NCBI GenBank assembly: GCA_900545445.1
Contig: UQZH01000043.1
Span: 1 to 17,628, forward strand
DNA: 17,628 nucleotides
Reading direction: 5' to 3'
Origin: an uncultured Collinsella sp.
GTDB taxonomy: Bacteria; Actinomycetota; Coriobacteriia; Coriobacteriales; Coriobacteriaceae
Below the pieces are notes generated by a model. That model was not told the origin of the DNA. It saw nothing but the letters and a program-made list of their open reading frames with translations, and did no database searches. The position numbers and the translations under genes were made by a program. Below are positions 14,115 to 17,628 of this stretch, one piece after another (within the stretch, counting starts at the first letter, position 1; each line of letters starts with the position of its first letter).

Positions 14115-14801
14115 ATGATCGTCGCCATCGACGGCCCCGCCGGTTCCGGCAAGTCCACCATCGCCAAGGAGATCGCCCGCCAGCTGGGCTTTAACAAGCT
14201 CGACACGGGCGCCATGTATCGCGCCGTCACATTCGCCGCGCTCGACCGCGGCATCGACCTGGACGACGAGGCGGCCATCGACGCCCTCGCCGAGCAGATC
14301 GAGATTCGCTTTACCAACGGCACCGGCGAAGACACGCGCCTGACCATCGACGGTAAGGATGCCTCGGCTGCCATCCGCACCCCGCAGGTCGACGCCAATG
14401 TGTCCAAGGTCTCGGCCTACCCGGGCGTGCGCGCCGCCATGCTCATCCACCAGCGTCGTGCCGCCGAGGACCGCGACATCGTCGCCGAGGGTCGAGACAT
14501 CGGCACCGTCGTGTTCCCCAACGCGCAGGTCAAGGTGTTCCTGACCGCCGACCCGCGTGAGCGTGCCCGCCGCCGCGTGCTGCAGCGCCACCAAAACGAT
14601 TCCCAGCCGCTCAGCACAGCGCAGCTCGAAGCCGAGGTCGACGAGACCCTCGACGCCCTTAGGCAGCGCGACAAGCTTGACAGCAGCCGCGAGGTCGCCC
14701 CGCTCGTGCCCGCCGAGGACGCCGTGCACGTCGACTCCACCGCCCACACCATCGACGAGGTCGTCTCGATAATCGAGGACCTTATCAACCAAAGGAGGTA
14801 G
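14115..14801 (+). CDS. cmk: Cytidylate kinase
   Basis: A 228-aa CMP/dCMP kinase using ATP to make CDP for nucleic-acid and phospholipid precursors. The P-loop GPAGSGKS is at residues 7-14, then KLDTGAMYRAVT, the DVNVSKVSAYPGVR-like region, and AEGRDIGTVVFPNA with EGRD for nucleotide binding. Length is normal for the family. AAGGAAG precedes the ATG. It lies three bases before plsC, as part of one operon. Confidence 0.96.
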   Translation: MIVAIDGPAGSGKSTIAKEIARQLGFNKLDTGAMYRAVTFAALDRGIDLDDEAAIDALAEQIEIRFTNGTGEDTRLTIDGKDASAAIRTPQVDANVSKVSAYPGVRAAMLIHQRRAAEDRDIVAEGRDIGTVVFPNAQVKVFLTADPRERARRRVLQRHQNDSQPLSTAQLEAEVDETLDALRQRDKLDSSREVAPLVPAEDAVHVDSTAHTIDEVVSIIEDLINQRR

Positions 14802-14804
14802 CCC

Positions 14805-15533
14805 ATGCGCCTGTTTCAGCAGACGCCCGAGGACTATTACAACGCCCCCTACGCCGAGTTTCCAGCGCTCATCCGCGGCACCGTCGTCGTAGTCATGGCC
14901 ATCCTTTGGGCCTTCTCCAAGCTCATGTGGCGCTGGAAGGTCGAGGACGCCGATCTTCTGTTTGAGCGCCAGGAAGGCCGCGGCAGCGTGGTCATCTGCA
15001 ACCACACCTCGATGGCCGAGCTCTTGGCCGTGGAGACGGCGCTGTTCTTTGGGGGCCGCCGCATTCGTCCCATCTTTAAGTCCGAGTTCGCCAAGAGCAA
15101 GATTGTGCGCTGGGCCTTTAGCCGCGTTGGCGGCATCCCCGTCGAGCGTGGTACTGCCGATATGAAGTGCCTGCGCGCCGCCCAGCATGCGCTGCAGCGC
15201 GGCGAGGACGTCCTGATCTTCCCCGAGGGCACACGCATCCGCTCGCGCGAGATCAAGCCCGAGGTCCACGGCGGCTTTGCGCTCATCGCCCAGATGGGCA
15301 AGGCGCCCGTCAACCCGCTCGCCATCTGCGGCTGGTCCGACATCACGCCCGCAGGCAAAAAGCTCATGCGTCCCAAGAAGTGCTGGATCCGCGCCGGCAA
15401 GGCCGTCTCGCTTTCCGACGCACCGGCTGGGCTTAAGCGCACGGAGCGCCTGGAATGGTTTGAGTCCGAGGCCATGAACCGCGTCTACGCTATGCGAGAC
15501 GAGCTGTGCGCCGAGCATCCGGGCAGGTTCTAG
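14805..15533 (+). CDS. plsC: PlsC-type 1-acylglycerol-3-phosphate acyltransferase with HX4E motif
   Basis: A 242-aa lysophosphatidic acid acyltransferase family member that would transfer an acyl chain to make phosphatidic acid at the inner membrane. A single helix at about 22-40 anchors it. Motifs are NHTSMAE (His67, Glu72), RPIFKSEF, GGIPVER and FPEGTR (139-144). The catalytic HX4D is HX4E here: Asp replaced by Glu. I believe this occurs in other Coriobacteriia, so it may be a lineage feature rather than a defect. A strong AAAGGAGG sits just before the ATG, spaced six bases. It is four bases after cmk. Confidence 0.88.
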   Translation: MRLFQQTPEDYYNAPYAEFPALIRGTVVVVMAILWAFSKLMWRWKVEDADLLFERQEGRGSVVICNHTSMAELLAVETALFFGGRRIRPIFKSEFAKSKIVRWAFSRVGGIPVERGTADMKCLRAAQHALQRGEDVLIFPEGTRIRSREIKPEVHGGFALIAQMGKAPVNPLAICGWSDITPAGKKLMRPKKCWIRAGKAVSLSDAPAGLKRTERLEWFESEAMNRVYAMRDELCAEHPGRF

Positions 15534-15535
15534 CC

Positions 15536-16435
15536 ATGAGCGAGAACGTTACGAACACTGCCGCGACCGCGTCCGACCAGGCAACAGCGACTACCATCGA
15601 GATCGCAGCACACGCCGGCACTTGCTACGGCGTACAGCGTGCGCTCGATATGGCGCTGGCCGCCGCGCCGCAGGCAGGGGAGTGCACTCAGGTCCATACC
15701 TTGGGTCCGCTCATCCATAACCCCATCGTGGTGCGCGAGCTTGCTGAGGCAGGCGTTGGCCTGGCCGAGACCCTGGACGACGCAGCATCGGGTACCGTAA
15801 TCATCCGCGCACACGGCGTAGTGCCACAGGTGATCGATGCTGCCCGCAAGCGCGGCCTCAACGTGGTCGACGCCACCTGCCCTTACGTCAAGAAGGTCCA
15901 CGTGGCCGCAGAGCGGCTGGTACGCGAGGGCTATCGCGTGGTGGTCGTGGGTGAGCCGGGGCATCCCGAGGTCGAGGGCATTCTGGGCCACGCCGGCACT
16001 GATGCGCAGGTCGTGAGCTGTGCCGCCGACGCCAGCGCCTTGTCGCTCAAGGGCAAGGTAGGCCTCGTCGTGCAGACCACCCAGACCGCGCAGAACCTCG
16101 CCGAGGTCGTGGCAGCTATCACCCCGCGCGTGCAGGAGCTGCGCGTGATCAACACCATCTGCGCCGCCACGAGTGAGCGTCAACAGGCAGCAGCCACACT
16201 TGCCAACCGCTGCGACTGCATGGTCGTGGTGGGCGGCAAGAACTCAGGCAACACCCGCCGCCTGGCTCAGATTTGCGCAGACGCCTGCGAGCGCACGTAT
16301 CACATCGAGGAAGCTTCCGAGCTCCAGGCCGCGTGGTTTACCGACGCTCACCACATCGGCATCACTGCCGGAGCCTCCACCCCACAAGAACACATCGAAC
16401 GCGCCGTCACGCGCATCAAGGAGCTTTGCCGCTAA
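15536..16435 (+). CDS. ispH: 4-hydroxy-3-methylbut-2-enyl diphosphate reductase
   Basis: A 299-aa [4Fe-4S] enzyme, last step of the MEP pathway, making IPP and DMAPP. The three iron-binding cysteines are Cys30 (GTCYGV), Cys115 (DATCPYV) and Cys209 (NTICAATSERQ). HTLGPLIHNP, RAHGV and GHPEVEG match the substrate-binding loops. ATG 15536 is 2 nt after plsC; an upstream in-frame start inside plsC is less likely. It begins with about 20 residues of Thr/Ala-rich extension not in the core fold. Confidence 0.95.
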   Translation: MSENVTNTAATASDQATATTIEIAAHAGTCYGVQRALDMALAAAPQAGECTQVHTLGPLIHNPIVVRELAEAGVGLAETLDDAASGTVIIRAHGVVPQVIDAARKRGLNVVDATCPYVKKVHVAAERLVREGYRVVVVGEPGHPEVEGILGHAGTDAQVVSCAADASALSLKGKVGLVVQTTQTAQNLAEVVAAITPRVQELRVINTICAATSERQQAAATLANRCDCMVVVGGKNSGNTRRLAQICADACERTYHIEEASELQAAWFTDAHHIGITAGASTPQEHIERAVTRIKELCR

Positions 16436-16437
16436 CC

Positions 16438-17628
16438 ATGGACCAGACCGTACCCGCATACGCCGCCGAGGTGGCCGATTACGGGCGCAGCCGCGACCCC
16501 GAGCCGGGTGAGGGCGCGCTCGTTAAGAACGTGCGTCCCGAGTCGCCCGCATGGGATGTGGGTATCGAGCCGGACATGCGCGTGCTCACGGTCAACGGCG
16601 AGCAGCTCACCGACATGATCGTATGGCTTTGGGAGGCCGACGATGATACCGTCGACCTCGAGGTTTTCGACCCGCGCGACAACACCGTCACCTCCGTCGA
16701 GCTCGACCGCTTCCCGGGCGAGGACTGGGGCCTGGAGTTCGACGGCCCCATCTTTGACGGCATGCGAACATGTGTGAACGCTTGTGTGTTCTGCTTTATG
16801 ACCATGCTGCCCAAGGGCGGCCGCTCCACGCTCTACATCCGCGACGACGACTATCGTCTGAGCTTTTTACAGGGCAACTTCGTCACGCTGACCAACCTTT
16901 CCGACGAGGACGTGCAAAACGTCATCCAACGCAACATGAGCCCTATGAACGTGTCGGTCCATGCCGTGAGCCCCGACGTCCGCCGTCGTATGATGGGCCG
17001 CAACGCCCAGCGCGGCATGGACGTACTCGAGGCCATCATGGCCGCCGGCATCGAGATTCACGCGCAGATCGTGTTGTGCCCCGGCATGAACGACGGCGAG
17101 GAGCTGGAAAAGACCCTGCGCTTTTGCGAGGAGCACGAGCAAATCACAAGCCTGGGCATTGTGCCGCTCGGTTTTACCAAGCATCAGAACCGCTTTAGCT
17201 GGTCATACAGCGATAAGCCCGAACTGGCGCGCGAAACCATTGCCATGATCCGTCCCTACCAGGACCGCGCCTTCGAGCGTTTTGGCCGACACACCTTCCA
17301 GATGAGCGACGAGTTCTACCTGGACGCCGGCATCGATCCGCCCGAGGCGGACTTTTACGACGGCTATCCGCAGTACTACGACGGTATCGGCATGATCCGC
17401 TCATACCTAGACGAGACGGACGATGTGCTTGCCGCCGACGCCGAGCGCCTGTGCCGCGTCCGCGCTGGCATCGCCGAGCGCAGCCAGCACCTGCTGTGCC
17501 TCTCGGGCGCCAGCGCACGCGACACCGTGGCACGTTTCGTGGAATCGCCGCAGGGGCTCGCCGGCACCGTCACGGCCATCAAGAATCGCTACTTTGGCGG
17601 CAACGTGGACGTGACCGGCCTCATCGTC
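16438..17628 (+). CDS. DUF512 family protein with PDZ and radical-SAM-like domain (partial)
   Basis: The frame runs 397 codons without a stop to the window edge, so the C-terminus is missing. An N-terminal PDZ-like region (about 25-75) includes VKNVRPESPAWDVGIEPDM. A Cys cluster C112-x3-C116-x2-C119 (TCVNACVFC) and the following TIM-barrel-like strands (including TLTNLSDEDV-type and HAQIVLCPGMNDG) resemble a radical SAM core. The later part is DUF512. Family members are putative iron-sulfur oxidoreductases with no settled function. The ATG is 2 nt after the ispH stop with AAGGAG 14 nt upstream, so it is probably coupled. In related genomes der usually follows; this cannot be seen here. Confidence 0.8.
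   Translation, partial: MDQTVPAYAAEVADYGRSRDPEPGEGALVKNVRPESPAWDVGIEPDMRVLTVNGEQLTDMIVWLWEADDDTVDLEVFDPRDNTVTSVELDRFPGEDWGLEFDGPIFDGMRTCVNACVFCFMTMLPKGGRSTLYIRDDDYRLSFLQGNFVTLTNLSDEDVQNVIQRNMSPMNVSVHAVSPDVRRRMMGRNAQRGMDVLEAIMAAGIEIHAQIVLCPGMNDGEELEKTLRFCEEHEQITSLGIVPLGFTKHQNRFSWSYSDKPELARETIAMIRPYQDRAFERFGRHTFQMSDEFYLDAGIDPPEADFYDGYPQYYDGIGMIRSYLDETDDVLAADAERLCRVRAGIAERSQHLLCLSGASARDTVARFVESPQGLAGTVTAIKNRYFGGNVDVTGLIV

Noticed and set aside
14091..15518. Long minus-strand frame opposite cmk and plsC
   Set aside because: Same codon-bias shadow; both + strand genes are clear family members with ribosome sites.

Overview
The window reads as chromosomal DNA of a GC-rich actinobacterium of the class Coriobacteriia, most likely Collinsella or a close relative. 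That is an inference from high GC3 codon use, the scpA-scpB-rluB-cmk-plsC-ispH-DUF512 gene order, a coriobacterial-type DUF559-like protein and an LPXTG surface protein. No 16S or marker search was possible. All 18 genes called lie on the + strand.

Region 1 (1-1190) encodes a secreted, sortase-anchored LPKTG protein with a Thr/Lys-rich stalk. Region 2 (about 1200-5600) is a lower-GC accessory block packed with toxin-antitoxin or defence-type genes. It holds an AbiU2-like HEPN protein, a small protein coupled to a DUF4160 protein, an MNT-type nucleotidyltransferase, and a tight four-gene set: a DUF3990 ADP-ribosyltransferase-like toxin, an HTH antitoxin/regulator, a 61-aa protein and a Doc/Fic toxin. 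The block also has palindromes, a long inverted repeat and a two-copy repeat in its non-coding gaps. Its most notable feature is that the small proteins upstream of DUF4160 and of Doc are homologous, so one small-protein family appears to partner two unrelated toxin-like proteins.

Region 3 (5645-8430) has a GC-rich DUF3825 gene, tRNA-Val(CAC) with its promoter and terminator, a 1.6-kb insert carrying a DUF559-like putative nuclease, and tRNA-Ala(GGC) with promoter and terminator.

Region 4 (8453-17628) is conserved backbone, closely packed or overlapping in most places. It runs from an ABC-F ATPase through a two-helix membrane protein, a site-2 protease homologue, ScpA and ScpB (chromosome condensation), RluB (23S rRNA pseudouridylation), CMP kinase, a PlsC-type acyltransferase with an HX4E active-site variant and IspH (isoprenoid synthesis) to a PDZ/radical-SAM-like DUF512 protein cut by the window end. 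The genes join translation, chromosome segregation, nucleotide, lipid and isoprenoid functions in what looks like one or two housekeeping operons.
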